From the NCBI RefSeq assembly GCF_003818115.1, contig NZ_RPOI01000014.1:1-64000 (forward strand): a stretch of DNA of 64,000 nucleotides. The letters are read 5' to 3'. The notes under the pieces are model-generated. The model was not told the DNA's origin and ran no database searches. It saw only the letters and a list, made by a program, of their open reading frames with translations. Source of the DNA: Citrobacter youngae (lineage in GTDB: Bacteria > Pseudomonadota > Gammaproteobacteria > Enterobacterales > Enterobacteriaceae). This document shows, piece after piece, positions 36,645-46,101 of the stretch. Within the stretch, counting starts at the first letter, position 1, and the number at the start of each line of letters is the position of its first letter. The position numbers and the translations under genes are program-made.

Positions 36645-37685
36645 ATGGCCTGGTTTGCCAATCCTGAACGTTATGAGCAAATGCTCTATCGCTACTGTGG
36701 GCGCAGCGGCTTGCGCCTGCCCGCGCTGTCGCTGGGTTTATGGCACAGTTTTGGACACGTTCACGCTCTGGATTCACAACGAGCACTGCTGCGAAAAGCA
36801 TTTGATTTAGGGATCACTCATTTTGATTTAGCCAATAACTACGGGCCACCTCCGGGCAGTGCTGAAGAGAATTTTGGTCGATTGCTGCGCGAGGATTTTG
36901 CACAATATCGTGATGAATTGATCATCTCGACCAAAGCGGGTTACGACATGTGGCCGGGGCCTTACGGTTCTGGCGGCTCACGCAAGTATCTGCTGGCCAG
37001 CCTCGACCAGAGCCTCAAGCGCATGGGTCTCGACTACGTCGATATCTTCTATTCGCACCGCGTTGATGAAAATACGCCAATGGAAGAGACCGCTTCCGCG
37101 CTGGCCCATGCTGTGCAAAGTGGCAAAGCACTGTATGTCGGTATCTCATCTTATTCGCCAGAGCGCACGCAGAAGATGGCCGAACTGCTGCGGGAATGGA
37201 AAATTCCGCTGCTTATCCACCAGCCATCCTACAACCTGCTTAACCGCTGGGTAGACAGCAGCGGATTGCTGGATACGCTGGAATCCAACGGGATGGGCTG
37301 TATTGCCTTCACCCCGTTGGCGCAGGGGCTGCTGACAGGGAAATACCTCAACGGTATTCCTGATGGTTCCCGCATGCAGCGTGAAGGGAAAAAAGTCCGT
37401 GGGCTGACGGAAAATATGCTGACGGAAGCAAATCTTAACAGTCTGCGTTTGCTCAATGAGATGGCCCAACAACGTGGGCAGTCGATGGCGCAAATGGCGT
37501 TAAGCTGGCTACTAAAAGATAACCGGGTCACATCGGTATTAATTGGTGCCAGCCGACCTGAGCAGTTGGACGAGAACGTTCAGGCACTGGCAAACCTGAC
37601 ATTCAGCGCCGAAGAACTGGCACAGATTGATAAACATGTCGCGGACGGCAAGCTCAATCTGTGGCAGGCCTCATCAGACAAATAA
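36645..37685 (+). CDS. gpr: L-glyceraldehyde 3-phosphate reductase (YghZ)
   Basis: An aldo-keto reductase of the AKR14 group, 346 aa, that reduces L-glyceraldehyde 3-phosphate and detoxifies methylglyoxal with NADPH in the cytoplasm. The catalytic tetrad is visible: Asp61 and Tyr66 (FDLANNYGPPPG), Lys97 (STKAGYD) and His138 (YSHRVD). The C-terminal cofactor-binding part includes SVLIGASRPEQLDENV. AAGGAG lies seven bases upstream of the ATG. It is divergent from yghX, with 155 bp between for both promoters. Confidence 0.97.
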   Translation: MAWFANPERYEQMLYRYCGRSGLRLPALSLGLWHSFGHVHALDSQRALLRKAFDLGITHFDLANNYGPPPGSAEENFGRLLREDFAQYRDELIISTKAGYDMWPGPYGSGGSRKYLLASLDQSLKRMGLDYVDIFYSHRVDENTPMEETASALAHAVQSGKALYVGISSYSPERTQKMAELLREWKIPLLIHQPSYNLLNRWVDSSGLLDTLESNGMGCIAFTPLAQGLLTGKYLNGIPDGSRMQREGKKVRGLTENMLTEANLNSLRLLNEMAQQRGQSMAQMALSWLLKDNRVTSVLIGASRPEQLDENVQALANLTFSAEELAQIDKHVADGKLNLWQASSDK

Positions 37686-37700
37686 CGATCTGAACATTAC

Positions 37701-37722
37701 GCCGGGTGTAGTCCTACCCGGC
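37701..37722. repeat. Inverted repeat after gpr
   Basis: GCCGGGT and ACCCGGC form a 7-bp stem with an eight-base loop between the convergent ends of gpr and the next gene. It has no T run on either strand, so it could be a REP-type remnant or a weak terminator. Confidence 0.45.
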
Positions 37723-37762
37723 CTTAATGGCCTGCTGATGAGAGTGGCAAGTAAATCTCGCC

Positions 37763-38266
37763 TCACACCTCGTCCTCTTTAATCAACGGACGCTGGTATT
37801 CCGGCCATACCAGTGCGACAAGTGCAGGATAGGCTTCAAGGCTGAACTCCCTGAAGCACTGCCGCAAGTTAAGCACATCCAGATCGGCGTGCGGGACTTT
37901 CTCCCCGCTGAGGCAGCGCTTTTTAATATTGTCATAATACTTATAAACCGCAGAGTTAAGATCGCTACAGCGCCGCTGCGCGTCAAAGAGCCCGGGCGTT
38001 TCATTCAGCTCCACCATTGTCATCCTCTTGACTGTGGAGTGGATAAAATCAATATATTCGTGATTGACTCGCCAATACCATACCGGAGTAATCGAATTCA
38101 TCAGGGCAGAAAAATGATCTTCTCCCTCTTCTTTACTTAGCATTTCCGGCTGGCGCTGTGCGTTAACATCTTCTGCATAACGGTTTTTATTTGCACTACG
38201 CATTAGCAAAAGTACCCCGCAGGTAAGCAATAGCAGGGTAATAACAGAATAAAATATACTGTTCAT
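37763..38266 (-). CDS. Unknown membrane-anchored protein
   Basis: A 167-aa product with an N-terminal hydrophobic helix (residues 3-23, IFYSVITLLLLTCGVLLLM) and a soluble remainder. The start at ATG 38266 is chosen because GGAG lies six bases upstream; an ATG 12 nt earlier has no ribosome site. I do not recognise the domain. It contains an Asp/Glu-rich segment near residue 50 and conserved-looking aromatic segments (PVWYWRVNHEYIDF). The gene is divergent from the pair that follows. Salmonella seems to have similar unknown genes at this locus, from memory only. Confidence 0.75.
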   Translation of the reverse strand: MNSIFYSVITLLLLTCGVLLLMRSANKNRYAEDVNAQRQPEMLSKEEGEDHFSALMNSITPVWYWRVNHEYIDFIHSTVKRMTMVELNETPGLFDAQRRCSDLNSAVYKYYDNIKKRCLSGEKVPHADLDVLNLRQCFREFSLEAYPALVALVWPEYQRPLIKEDEV

Positions 38267-38369
38267 AGCGGGCTCCATTTTTTTTGATTTTAAAATTACC
38301 CCATGCTATTGTCAACGCGGCCTACCTTATTAAAAACATCATATTATTGGCAGCAAAGGATATTTCAAC

Positions 38370-38774
38370 ATGCTTCCCGAGCATCTTGTTCCCTCTCGTT
38401 TTCATTTATCCGCAACCCCGAACAATACAAATACCACAGAAAATAGTGAAAATTTGACTCAGGGAAAGATAAAACTAAGTGATTACGAATCAGAAATTTT
38501 GATTAGCTCCGCAGCTACCGGCCAGTCCCGGAATATGTTATTTGAAGAGTGCGATCGTCATTTAAAAGAGCGCCTTTTCCGCGCCGCAAAAATTGAGTCA
38601 TTTACTCGTCTGCTCAATTCATTACAGGCGGAAGGCGACATTAATGCCCAGGAATTAAGTAAAATTTTGGCCAAAAAAACCACCATGATAAATGAACAAG
38701 GCAACAAAATTTGGCTTAATTTAATTACTCGCGAAACCAACGATCCTATTTTTTATTCTCTGGAAGAGAAATAA
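38370..38774 (+). CDS. Unknown protein, first of a coupled pair
   Basis: A 134-aa soluble protein, unrecognised. It is Asn/Thr-rich at the start and mostly helical after residue 45 (LFEECDRHLKERLFRAAKIESF). No signal peptide, membrane segment or known motif. AAGGA is ten bases upstream of the ATG. The next gene begins one base after its stop, so the two are co-translated. It is more AT-rich than flanking core genes, suggesting a later arrival in this interval. Confidence 0.75.
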   Translation: MLPEHLVPSRFHLSATPNNTNTTENSENLTQGKIKLSDYESEILISSAATGQSRNMLFEECDRHLKERLFRAAKIESFTRLLNSLQAEGDINAQELSKILAKKTTMINEQGNKIWLNLITRETNDPIFYSLEEK

Positions 38775-38775
38775 A

Positions 38776-39183
38776 ATGAAAGATGTTGAAGATAATAATG
38801 TTTATTTGGCTTTAGATAACCACAAAAGCGATGAGTTTGTCTTAAAACAAAATCTGTCTGTGTTGATAGCCAATAAAAACACGACGCTGGAAAGCCTTGC
38901 TCAAGAGATGGTTTCTATACCCGCCGCACTGGTGCGGATGAAATGGCAAAATCGTCATGAAATCTACGCACTGCAAGCCAAAGAAGAGATTTACGGTGCC
39001 ACTATCGAGGCCATCATCGCTCAGCAACCAGAATTGCGGGACAAAATAATGGCCCGTCTGGAAAGCACATACCAGCATCTGCTTGCACGTGAAACTGCCA
39101 CACTGCGCCTGACCCGTAAGCTATCCGATGGGAACTACGAGCCCACAAAAATCACTACGGTGGCGTTGGACGAGAACAGATAA
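38776..39183 (+). CDS. Unknown protein, second of a coupled pair
   Basis: A 135-aa soluble protein, unrecognised. The middle is predicted helical (ESLAQEMVSIPAALVRMKW; ATIEAIIAQQPELRDKIM). Its start follows the stop of the first gene by a single base, with no strong ribosome site of its own, which implies translational coupling. The tight two-gene layout would allow a toxin-antitoxin reading, but neither protein shows a known toxin or DNA-binding motif, so I do not assign that role. Confidence 0.75.
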   Translation: MKDVEDNNVYLALDNHKSDEFVLKQNLSVLIANKNTTLESLAQEMVSIPAALVRMKWQNRHEIYALQAKEEIYGATIEAIIAQQPELRDKIMARLESTYQHLLARETATLRLTRKLSDGNYEPTKITTVALDENR

Positions 39184-39220
39184 GGCAAAAGACTTGCGGA
39201 GGAGTGATATCAGGAGAAGC

Positions 39221-39252
39221 TTGCCGGGTAAGGTCAAACCTGTACCCGGCAA
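39221..39252. terminator. Hairpin between convergent unknown gene and exbD
   Basis: TTGCCGGGTA and TACCCGGCAA form a perfect 10-bp stem with a 12-base loop. It lies just past the exbD stop and may serve transcripts from both sides, but neither strand has a clear U tract, so it may be a REP-type stabilising hairpin. Confidence 0.5.
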
Positions 39253-39258
39253 CAAGGA

Positions 39259-39684
39259 TTATTTGGCTTTCACGGTCTCTTCACCGACCAAACCAATCTT
39301 CAGATAGCCCGCCTGGTGCAACGTATCCATAACCTTCATCATAGTTTCGTAGTCGACGGTTTTATCTGCCCGGAAGAAGATGGTGGTGTCTTTCTTACCT
39401 TCAGTTAGCGCGTTTAACTCGTTAATCATCGTCTCATCGGTGACCTGATCGTTACCAATAAACATGGTGTTATCGGCTTTTACTGACAGGTAAACCGGTT
39501 TTTCCGGACGCGGTTGCGGCGTACTGGTGGATGCAGGGAGATTGACCTTCACATCCACGGTTGCCAGTGGCGCTGCCACCATAAAGATGATCAACAATAC
39601 CAGCATGACGTCGATAAACGGCGTCACGTTGATGTCATGCATTTCACCGTTATCGTCCAGGTTTTCATTAAAGCTCATTGCCAT
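39259..39684 (-). CDS. exbD: TonB-system energy transducer ExbD
   Basis: ExbD (141 aa) is the proton-channel partner of ExbB that powers TonB-dependent uptake of siderophores and vitamin B12. Its single transmembrane helix (about residues 23-43) includes the essential Asp25 in TPFIDVMLV. The remainder is periplasmic. It follows exbB by about six bases, so the two form an operon, probably iron-controlled through the Fur-like site upstream of exbB. Confidence 0.97.
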   Translation of the reverse strand: MAMSFNENLDDNGEMHDINVTPFIDVMLVLLIIFMVAAPLATVDVKVNLPASTSTPQPRPEKPVYLSVKADNTMFIGNDQVTDETMINELNALTEGKKDTTIFFRADKTVDYETMMKVMDTLHQAGYLKIGLVGEETVKAK

Positions 39685-39690
39685 GGAACA

Positions 39691-40425
39691 TTATCCTACA
39701 CGTAATTTCTGCGCAGCACGTACCGGGTGTGCAGACGCGCTTGCACTCAGGTCCAGGTCACGACTTTGCAGCAACAGTACCTGCGCCGCGACATCGCCCA
39801 GCATCGCTTTATAGCTGCCGATCTGACGAGCAAAAATGTTGTAGATAACAACAGCAGGGATTGCCGCGACCAGACCGATCGCGGTTGCTAACAGTGCTTC
39901 TGCAATACCTGGAGCAACAACAGCCAGGTTGGTGGTTTGGGTTTGTGCGATACCGATGAAGCTATTCATGATGCCCCATACTGTACCAAACAACCCGACA
40001 AATGGAGAGATAGCCCCGATGGTTGCCAGGTATCCATTACCCCGCCCCATCTGACGGCCAACGGCGGCAACGCGACGTTCCAGACGGAAACCGGTACGCT
40101 CTTTGATCCCTTCGTTGTCATCACTGCCTGCTGACAGTTCCAGCTCGTTCTGTGCTTCGTTAATCAACAGAGCGCCCAGGCTTTTGCCATCGAATCCAGC
40201 GGCAATCTCACTTGCCTGATCTAAAGAGCGGGCATCTGCCAGCATTTGCTGTTCACGCTTAAGACGGCGCTTCTGCGTAAAGAACTCAAGGCTCTTACTA
40301 AAGAAGATAGCCCAGGTGACCACTGACGCCAAAATCAGCCCAATCATCACGCACTTAACCACGATATCGGCGTGCTGATACATACCCCAGACGGAAAGGT
40401 CCGTCTGCATCAAATTATTACCCAC
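39691..40425 (-). CDS. exbB: TonB-system energy transducer ExbB
   Basis: ExbB (244 aa) forms a pentameric inner-membrane scaffold around ExbD. Three transmembrane helices are visible: residues 16-39, about 130-155 (YLATIGAISPFVGLFGTVWG) and about 170-195 (GIAEALLATAIGLVAAIPAVV). It is divergent from metC. Start MGNNLMQTDLS matches E. coli. Confidence 0.97.
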   Translation of the reverse strand: MGNNLMQTDLSVWGMYQHADIVVKCVMIGLILASVVTWAIFFSKSLEFFTQKRRLKREQQMLADARSLDQASEIAAGFDGKSLGALLINEAQNELELSAGSDDNEGIKERTGFRLERRVAAVGRQMGRGNGYLATIGAISPFVGLFGTVWGIMNSFIGIAQTQTTNLAVVAPGIAEALLATAIGLVAAIPAVVIYNIFARQIGSYKAMLGDVAAQVLLLQSRDLDLSASASAHPVRAAQKLRVG

Positions 40426-40488
40426 TCTGTATCTCCAGGACGCAAATCACAAAATCTGAGCGTAATCATATCAAAACGACGTCGAATT

Positions 40489-40507
40489 GATAGTCGTTCT
40501 CATTACT
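40489..40507 (-). promoter_or_regulatory. Fur-like box upstream of exbBD
   Basis: The plus-strand 19-mer GATAGTCGTTCTCATTACT matches the Fur consensus at 12 of 19 positions by eye and lies about 65 bp upstream of the exbB ATG. Iron repression of exbB by Fur is established in E. coli, which supports the call. Confidence 0.6.
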
Positions 40508-40642
40508 ATTTACATAGTGCCGCACCTTTGGTTTCTTTTCCTTGCGCTCACGCAGTAAAAAAGTCACCAGAAATCGATTTGAGAATATTTTGTACTTTAT
40601 GGCTGTTCTGCAGGACGCGGCAGATGAGATTCATGCTAGTTT

Positions 40643-40658
40643 AGACATCCAGACGTAT
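40643..40658 (+). promoter_or_regulatory. Tandem MetJ boxes upstream of metC
   Basis: Two adjacent 8-bp met boxes, AGACATCC and AGACGTAT, match the consensus AGACGTCT at 6 of 8 positions each and lie about 20 bp before the metC ATG. MetJ with S-adenosylmethionine represses metC in enterobacteria through such tandem boxes. Confidence 0.8.
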
Positions 40659-40676
40659 AAAAATAGGTAATACAAC

Positions 40677-41864
40677 ATGGCAGATAAGCAGCTTGAGACC
40701 AAACTCGTTCACGCCGGGCGTAGTAAAAAATACACGCTGGGTTCGGTAAATAGCGTGATCCAGCGCGCGTCTTCACTGGTATTCGACACCGTTGAGGCGA
40801 AAAAACAGGCGACGCATAACCGCGCAAACGGTGCCCTTTTCTATGGCCGTCGCGGCACGCTGACGCATTTCTCACTGCAGGAAGCGATGTGTGAACTGGA
40901 AGGCGGGGCCGGTTGCGCCCTGTTCCCCTGCGGTGCAGCAGCCGTTGCCAACACCATCCTTGCCTTTGTTGAACAAGGCGATCATGTGCTGATGACCAAC
41001 ACCGCCTATGAACCCAGCCAGGATTTTTGCACTAAGGTGCTGGGCAAGCTTGGCGTGACAACCGGCTGGTTCGATCCGCTGATTGGCGCGGATATTGTGA
41101 AGCATATACAGCCGAACACTAAAGTCGTTTTTCTTGAATCTCCAGGTTCTGTCACCATGGAAGTTCATGATGTTCCAGCCATTGTTGCCGCCGTCAGAAG
41201 CGTAGTGCCTGACGCGATCATCATGATTGATAACACCTGGGCTGCGGGCGTGTTGTTCAACGCGCTGGATTTCGGTATCGATATCTCAATTCAGGCAGGG
41301 ACGAAATATCTGATTGGTCATTCCGACGGCATGGCTGGGACAGCGGTATCCAATGCCCGTTGCTGGGATCAACTGCGTGAAAACGCCTATCTGATGGGAC
41401 AAATGCTGGACGCCGATACCGCCTATATGACCAGCCGTGGATTGCGGACGTTAAGCGTTCGCCTGCGCCAACACCATGAAAGCAGCTTAAAAGTCGCCGA
41501 GTGGCTGGCTGACCATCCGCAGGTTGCCCGCGTGAATCACCCGGCACTGCCCGGCAGCAAGGGACACGAGTTCTGGAAACGCGACTTTACCGGTAGCAGC
41601 GGTCTGTTCTCATTTGTTCTGAATAAGAAGCTAAATAATGAAGAACTGTCTGCGTACCTGGATCACTTCAGCCTGTTCAGCATGGCCTATTCCTGGGGCG
41701 GTTTTGAATCACTGATTCTGGCTAACCAACCGGAACATATCGCGGCAATCCGTCCGCAAGGCAAAGTGGACTTCAGCGGAACGCTCATCCGTTTGCATAT
41801 CGGTTTAGAGAATGTTGACGATCTGATTGCCGATTTAGCCGCAGGATTTGCCCGAATCGAGTAA
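40677..41864 (+). CDS. metC: Cystathionine beta-lyase MetC
   Basis: A PLP enzyme, 395 aa, that cleaves cystathionine to homocysteine, pyruvate and ammonia in methionine synthesis; cytoplasmic tetramer. The PLP lysine is Lys210 in [14 protein letters not shown]. Other family features are [23 protein letters not shown] and [10 protein letters not shown]. The protein is colinear with E. coli MetC. It is controlled by MetJ boxes just upstream and is divergent from exbB. Confidence 0.97.
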   Translation: MADKQLETKLVHAGRSKKYTLGSVNSVIQRASSLVFDTVEAKKQATHNRANGALFYGRRGTLTHFSLQEAMCELEGGAGCALFPCGAAAVANTILAFVEQGDHVLMTNTAYEPSQDFCTKVLGKLGVTTGWFDPLIGADIVKHIQPNTKVVFLESPGSVTMEVHDVPAIVAAVRSVVPDAIIMIDNTWAAGVLFNALDFGIDISIQAGTKYLIGHSDGMAGTAVSNARCWDQLRENAYLMGQMLDADTAYMTSRGLRTLSVRLRQHHESSLKVAEWLADHPQVARVNHPALPGSKGHEFWKRDFTGSSGLFSFVLNKKLNNEELSAYLDHFSLFSMAYSWGGFESLILANQPEHIAAIRPQGKVDFSGTLIRLHIGLENVDDLIADLAAGFARIE

Positions 41865-41995
41865 CATTGCCGCAGATGGACATATATGCAGACACTTCTG
41901 GTGGAAAAGTCTGCAATTGTTGCGTCCGGGATCAAGGCATCCCGGACAATTCAGGAGTACAATCCACTTATAAACGCTGTTCCACAGGAAAGTCC

Positions 41996-42655
41996 ATGGT
42001 AGTCATTCAAGATATTATCTCCGCGCTTTGGCAACACGATTTTGCCGCGCTGGCGGACCCACACGTCGTGAGCGTGGTGTACTTCGTGATGTTCGCCACA
42101 CTGTTTTTAGAAAATGGCCTGCTGCCCGCCTCCTTTTTGCCCGGTGACAGCCTGCTATTACTGGCAGGAGCGCTGATTGCTCAGGACGTGATGAGTTTTT
42201 TACCTACCATAGCGATTCTGACTGCCGCTGCCAGTCTCGGTTGCTGGCTGAGCTACATTCAGGGGCGCTGGCTGGGCAACACGCGGACGGTAAAAGGCTG
42301 GCTGGCACAATTACCTGAAAAATATCATCAGCGTGCTACCTGTATGTTTGACCAACACGGGTTGATGGCACTACTCGCCGGACGTTTCCTGGCGTTTGTA
42401 CGTACCTTACTGCCAACCATGGCGGGGATTTCAGGGCTGCCTAACCGTCGCTTCCAGTTTTTTAACTGGCTGAGCGGGCTGCTGTGGGTCACTGTGGTCA
42501 CCAGTTTCGGCTATGCGCTCAGCATGATCCCGTTTGTTAAACGCCACGAAGATCAGGTGATGACCTTTTTAATGATCCTGCCTGTTGCCCTGTTAACCGC
42601 AGGTCTGCTGGGAACGCTGTTCGTGGTGATTAAAAAAAAATACTGTAGCGCCTGA
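41996..42655 (+). CDS. yghB: DedA-family inner membrane protein YghB
   Basis: YghB (219 aa) is a DedA-family membrane protein. With its paralogue YqjA it is required in E. coli for normal cell division, Tat export and growth at high temperature, probably by proton-coupled lipid or drug transport. The start MVVIQDII at 41996 has AGGAA upstream; an in-frame start 129 nt earlier was rejected. The functionally important acidic residues Glu39 and Asp51 ([18 protein letters not shown]) and the [12 protein letters not shown] arginines are intact. Confidence 0.96.
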   Translation: MVVIQDIISALWQHDFAALADPHVVSVVYFVMFATLFLENGLLPASFLPGDSLLLLAGALIAQDVMSFLPTIAILTAAASLGCWLSYIQGRWLGNTRTVKGWLAQLPEKYHQRATCMFDQHGLMALLAGRFLAFVRTLLPTMAGISGLPNRRFQFFNWLSGLLWVTVVTSFGYALSMIPFVKRHEDQVMTFLMILPVALLTAGLLGTLFVVIKKKYCSA

Positions 42656-42666
42656 GTATTAGCCGT

Positions 42667-42693
42667 ATGCCGGAGTCACTCCGGCATTTCGTT
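42667..42693 (+). terminator. Terminator after yghB
   Basis: ATGCCGGAG and CTCCGGCAT form a perfect 9-bp stem with a three-base loop, followed by TTCGTT. It lies 11 bases after the yghB stop, between convergent yghB and yqhC. Confidence 0.65.
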
Positions 42694-42724
42694 GATGGCG
42701 CGCAGCGTTAAGGCCGACAAGAAA

Positions 42725-43642
42725 TCACCCCCCCTGCATCATCCGAATTCTGGCTGCATCTTCTCCTGGCGTGACGCCAAAGTAACGTTTGAACTCCCGA
42801 CTAAACTGCGATGCACTCTCATAACCTACGCGCATGGCCGCCGCGCTGGCTTTCATCCCGTCATGAATCATCATCATCCGCGCTTTATGCAATCGATAGC
42901 TCTTCAGATACTGCAACGGTGAAGTACTGGTCACCGATTTAAAATTATGATGGAACGCCGACACGCTCATATTGGCCTCTGCCGCCAATTGCTCAACATT
43001 GAGATTTTCGGTGTACTTGGTTTCAATTCGCTTCAGCACACGGCTTATCAAACTGAAATGCGTCTGGCGACTGACCAGCGCCAATAACGCGCCACCACGC
43101 GGCCCGGTCAGTACGTGGTAGAGGATCTCACGAATAATCTGTTTTCCCAGAATACGTGCATCCAATGGCCGCTCCATCACATCCAGCAGGCGTTCCGCAG
43201 CACAGAGAATTTCATCGGATAGCGTCGCCGAATTGATCCCGCTTGCCGCCATTGCAGGCTGGAACAGCTCATCCTCACCAATATCCATCAGCAATTCCTG
43301 CAATTGCAGGATATCGACGTTCAGGCGGATACCAGCCAACGGAACGTCCGGTGTCGCATACGTTTCACATTCAAAGGGTAAAGGTACTGTGAGCAGTAAG
43401 TATTCGTTGGCATCATAGCGAAAGACACGCTCGTTGATATAACCAATTTTATATCCTGAAAAGAGAAATATAATGCCAGGCTGATACATCACTGGTGTGC
43501 GCACCCCAGGTTCAGAGCCGTACAGTAAGCGAATATCAGGCAGCAGATCATTTAATTTATTTTCATTATTTTTCAGCTGTTTAATTTTATCTGTCAGCAG
43601 GAGACAGATCTCATCACGGTTCATAGGGCACCATTTCATCAT
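42725..43642 (-). CDS. yqhC: AraC-family regulator YqhC
   Basis: YqhC activates yqhD and dkgA in response to aldehydes such as glyoxal and furfural. At 305 aa it has an N-terminal sensor part (about residues 20-190) and a C-terminal AraC double helix-turn-helix (about 205-300) with [21 protein letters not shown] and [20 protein letters not shown]. The start is uncertain: ATG 43642 has AGGG ten bases upstream, while a later ATG at 43624 has only a weak site. It is divergent from yqhD, with about 175 bp between holding both promoters. Confidence 0.95.
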   Translation of the reverse strand: MMKWCPMNRDEICLLLTDKIKQLKNNENKLNDLLPDIRLLYGSEPGVRTPVMYQPGIIFLFSGYKIGYINERVFRYDANEYLLLTVPLPFECETYATPDVPLAGIRLNVDILQLQELLMDIGEDELFQPAMAASGINSATLSDEILCAAERLLDVMERPLDARILGKQIIREILYHVLTGPRGGALLALVSRQTHFSLISRVLKRIETKYTENLNVEQLAAEANMSVSAFHHNFKSVTSTSPLQYLKSYRLHKARMMMIHDGMKASAAAMRVGYESASQFSREFKRYFGVTPGEDAARIRMMQGG

Positions 43643-43817
43643 TGATTTGCAACCCTGATATAGTGCGGACTTTTATCCATTTTCTCCAGTAGTCTGTAGA
43701 AATGGGCAAGACATTGGCAGAAATGAGCATTGAGAGGAACGCTTCTGACGACCACAATGTTCACCATCAGGCAGGCACTCGCCTACCCTCTTTTTTACCC
43801 ACACAAGGTAACGAGCA

Positions 43818-44981
43818 ATGAACAACTTTAATCTCCATACCCCAACCCGCATTCTGTTTGGTAAAGGCGCGATTGCAGAACTGCGCGACCAAATCCCACA
43901 GGATGCTCGCGTACTGATTACCTACGGCGGTGGTAGCGTGAAAAAAACCGGCGTTCTGGCACAGGTTCAGGATGCACTGAAAGGCCTGGACGTGCTGGAA
44001 TTTGGCGGTATTGAGCCGAACCCGTCTTATGAAACGCTGATGAACGCGGTAAAAATCGTGCGTGATGAGAAGGTGACATTCCTGCTGGCGGTAGGCGGCG
44101 GTTCTGTTCTGGATGGCACAAAATTCATCGCCGCAGCAGCACATTACGCTGACGGTGTTGACCCATGGCGCATTCTGGAAACACGCGGTAACGACGTACA
44201 AAGCGCCGTTCCAATGGGCTCCGTATTAACTCTGCCGGCAACTGGCTCCGAATCTAACTCTGGCGCGGTAATTTCGCGCAAAACGACTGGCGACAAACTG
44301 GCCTTCATGACCCCGTTTGTCCAGCCGGTATTTGCTGTACTCGATCCGGTTTACACCTATACTCTGCCGCCACGTCAGGTTGCCAACGGCGTGGTAGATG
44401 CTTTTGTTCATACTGTAGAACAATACGTGACTTATCCGGTAGACGGGAAAATTCAGGATCGCTTCGCCGAAGGCATTCTGCTGACGCTGATAGAAGACGG
44501 TCCGAAAGCATTGCAGGAGCCGGAAAACTACAATGTGCGTGCGAACGTCATGTGGGCAGCCACTCAGGCGCTGAACGGACTGATCGGCGCAGGCGTACCG
44601 CAGGACTGGGCAACCCATATGCTGGGTCACGAACTGACGGCAATGCACGGACTTGACCACGCTCAGACACTGGCAATCGTCCTGCCTGCATTGTGGAATG
44701 AAAAACGCGATACCAAGCGTGCCAAACTGCTGCAATACGCAGAACGCATCTGGAATATCACCGAAGGCTCCGAAGACCAGCGCATTGATGCCGCGATTGC
44801 CGCCACCCGTCAATTCTTCGAACAAATGGGTGTACCGACTCGCCTGTCTGACTACGGTCTGGATGGCAGTTCCATCCCGGCACTGCTGGAAAAACTGCAA
44901 GCGCATGGCGGCACGAAACTGGGTGAACATCAGGACATTACGCTGGACGTCAGCCGCCGGATTTACGAAGCTGCCCGCTAA
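43818..44981 (+). CDS. yqhD: NADPH-dependent aldehyde reductase YqhD
   Basis: An iron/zinc-type alcohol dehydrogenase, 387 aa, that reduces toxic short-chain aldehydes (methylglyoxal, glycolaldehyde, acrolein) with NADPH. The cofactor loop GGGSVKKTG starts at residue 37. The metal ligands are visible in VVDAFVHTVEQY (Asp194, His198) and in MLGHELTAMHGLDHA (His267, His281). ACAAGGTAACGAGCA precedes the ATG. Expression should depend on the divergent regulator YqhC. It is followed by dkgA after about 100 nt. Confidence 0.97.
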   Translation: MNNFNLHTPTRILFGKGAIAELRDQIPQDARVLITYGGGSVKKTGVLAQVQDALKGLDVLEFGGIEPNPSYETLMNAVKIVRDEKVTFLLAVGGGSVLDGTKFIAAAAHYADGVDPWRILETRGNDVQSAVPMGSVLTLPATGSESNSGAVISRKTTGDKLAFMTPFVQPVFAVLDPVYTYTLPPRQVANGVVDAFVHTVEQYVTYPVDGKIQDRFAEGILLTLIEDGPKALQEPENYNVRANVMWAATQALNGLIGAGVPQDWATHMLGHELTAMHGLDHAQTLAIVLPALWNEKRDTKRAKLLQYAERIWNITEGSEDQRIDAAIAATRQFFEQMGVPTRLSDYGLDGSSIPALLEKLQAHGGTKLGEHQDITLDVSRRIYEAAR

Positions 44982-45085
44982 GGTTTTTTAACCTCCGACT
45001 TTCGTTTTTGGCTATTTATACCAGGCTTAAGTCACACCTATGTCACCGGAGTATGTTCCGGTGACAGTCATTAAGGGGAGGAATT

Positions 45086-45913
45086 ATGACCACTCCAACC
45101 ATTATCAAACTACAGGATGGTAACGTCATGCCGCAACTGGGCCTGGGGGTCTGGAAGGCAAGCAACGAAGAAGTCATCACCGCCATTCATAAAGCGCTGG
45201 AAGTAGGGTATCGCTCAATTGATACCGCTGCGGCGTACAAAAACGAAGAAGGTGTCGGCAAAGCAATACGCGATGCTGGCGTACCGCGCGAAGAGTTATT
45301 CATTACCACCAAGCTGTGGAATGATGATCAGAAACGCCCACGGGAAGCGTTGCTCGAAAGCATGGAGAAACTCCAGCTCGATTACCTCGATCTCTACCTG
45401 ATGCACTGGCCTGTTCCGGCGATCGATCACTACGTTGAAGCGTGGGAAAACATGATCGACCTGCAAAAAGAGGGGCTGATTAAGAGCATCGGCGTGTGCA
45501 ACTTTCAGATCAATCATCTCCAGCGCCTGATGGATGAAACAGGTGTCCCGCCGGTGATTAACCAGATAGAACTGCATCCACTGATGCAACAGCGCCAGTT
45601 GCACGCCTGGAACGCCACACATAAAATCCAGACCGAATCCTGGAGCCCGCTGGCGCAGGGCGGCAAAGACGTATTTGATCAAAAGATCATTCGCGACCTC
45701 GCTGAAAAATATGGCAAATCACCGGCGCAGGTCGTCATTCGCTGGCATCTGGATAGCGGCCTGGTAGTGATCCCGAAATCCGTCACCCCTGCCCGTATCG
45801 CCGAGAACTTCAATGTCTGGGACTTCCGCCTGGACAAAGATGAACTCGGTGAAATAGCAAAACTCGATCAAGGTAAACGCCTTGGCCCTGACCCGGATCA
45901 GTTCGGCGGTTAA
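45086..45913 (+). CDS. dkgA: 2,5-diketo-D-gluconate reductase A (methylglyoxal reductase)
   Basis: An NADPH-dependent aldo-keto reductase (AKR5C), 275 aa, that reduces methylglyoxal and 2,5-diketogluconate in the cytoplasm. The tetrad lies in RSIDTAAAYKNEEGVG (Asp, Tyr), TTKLWND (Lys) and YLMHWPVP (His). The strong ribosome site AGGGGAGGA precedes the ATG. It is a known YqhC target together with yqhD and shares the aldehyde-defence role. A hairpin terminator lies just downstream. Confidence 0.97.
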   Translation: MTTPTIIKLQDGNVMPQLGLGVWKASNEEVITAIHKALEVGYRSIDTAAAYKNEEGVGKAIRDAGVPREELFITTKLWNDDQKRPREALLESMEKLQLDYLDLYLMHWPVPAIDHYVEAWENMIDLQKEGLIKSIGVCNFQINHLQRLMDETGVPPVINQIELHPLMQQRQLHAWNATHKIQTESWSPLAQGGKDVFDQKIIRDLAEKYGKSPAQVVIRWHLDSGLVVIPKSVTPARIAENFNVWDFRLDKDELGEIAKLDQGKRLGPDPDQFGG

Positions 45914-45925
45914 TCTCTCCTCTCC

Positions 45926-45952
45926 AGCCCGGCATTCCCGTCGGGCTTTTCT
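45926..45952 (+). terminator. Terminator after dkgA
   Basis: AGCCCG and CGGGCT pair across a ten-base loop and are followed by TTT and CTCC. It lies 13 bases after the dkgA stop and would end the yqhD-dkgA transcript. Confidence 0.75.
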
Positions 45953-46101
45953 CCTGTCGAAATATTAAGAAACAATAAACGCGCAACTATTGATGTATTT
46001 ATGGCACATCCACGTGCAGCATTACGCAATATAACTTACTAATTATTCAGTAATAATATTGATTTAATGAACACATCACAAATATCTATAGGTGCGTGAC
46101 C

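Noticed and set aside
38370-39183. Toxin-antitoxin system
   Set aside because: Only the layout fits; both proteins are about 135 aa without known toxin, nuclease or DNA-binding motifs.
43643-43817. Specific YqhC operator
   Set aside because: The divergent promoters must be here, but I could not identify a palindrome or repeat convincing enough to place the site.
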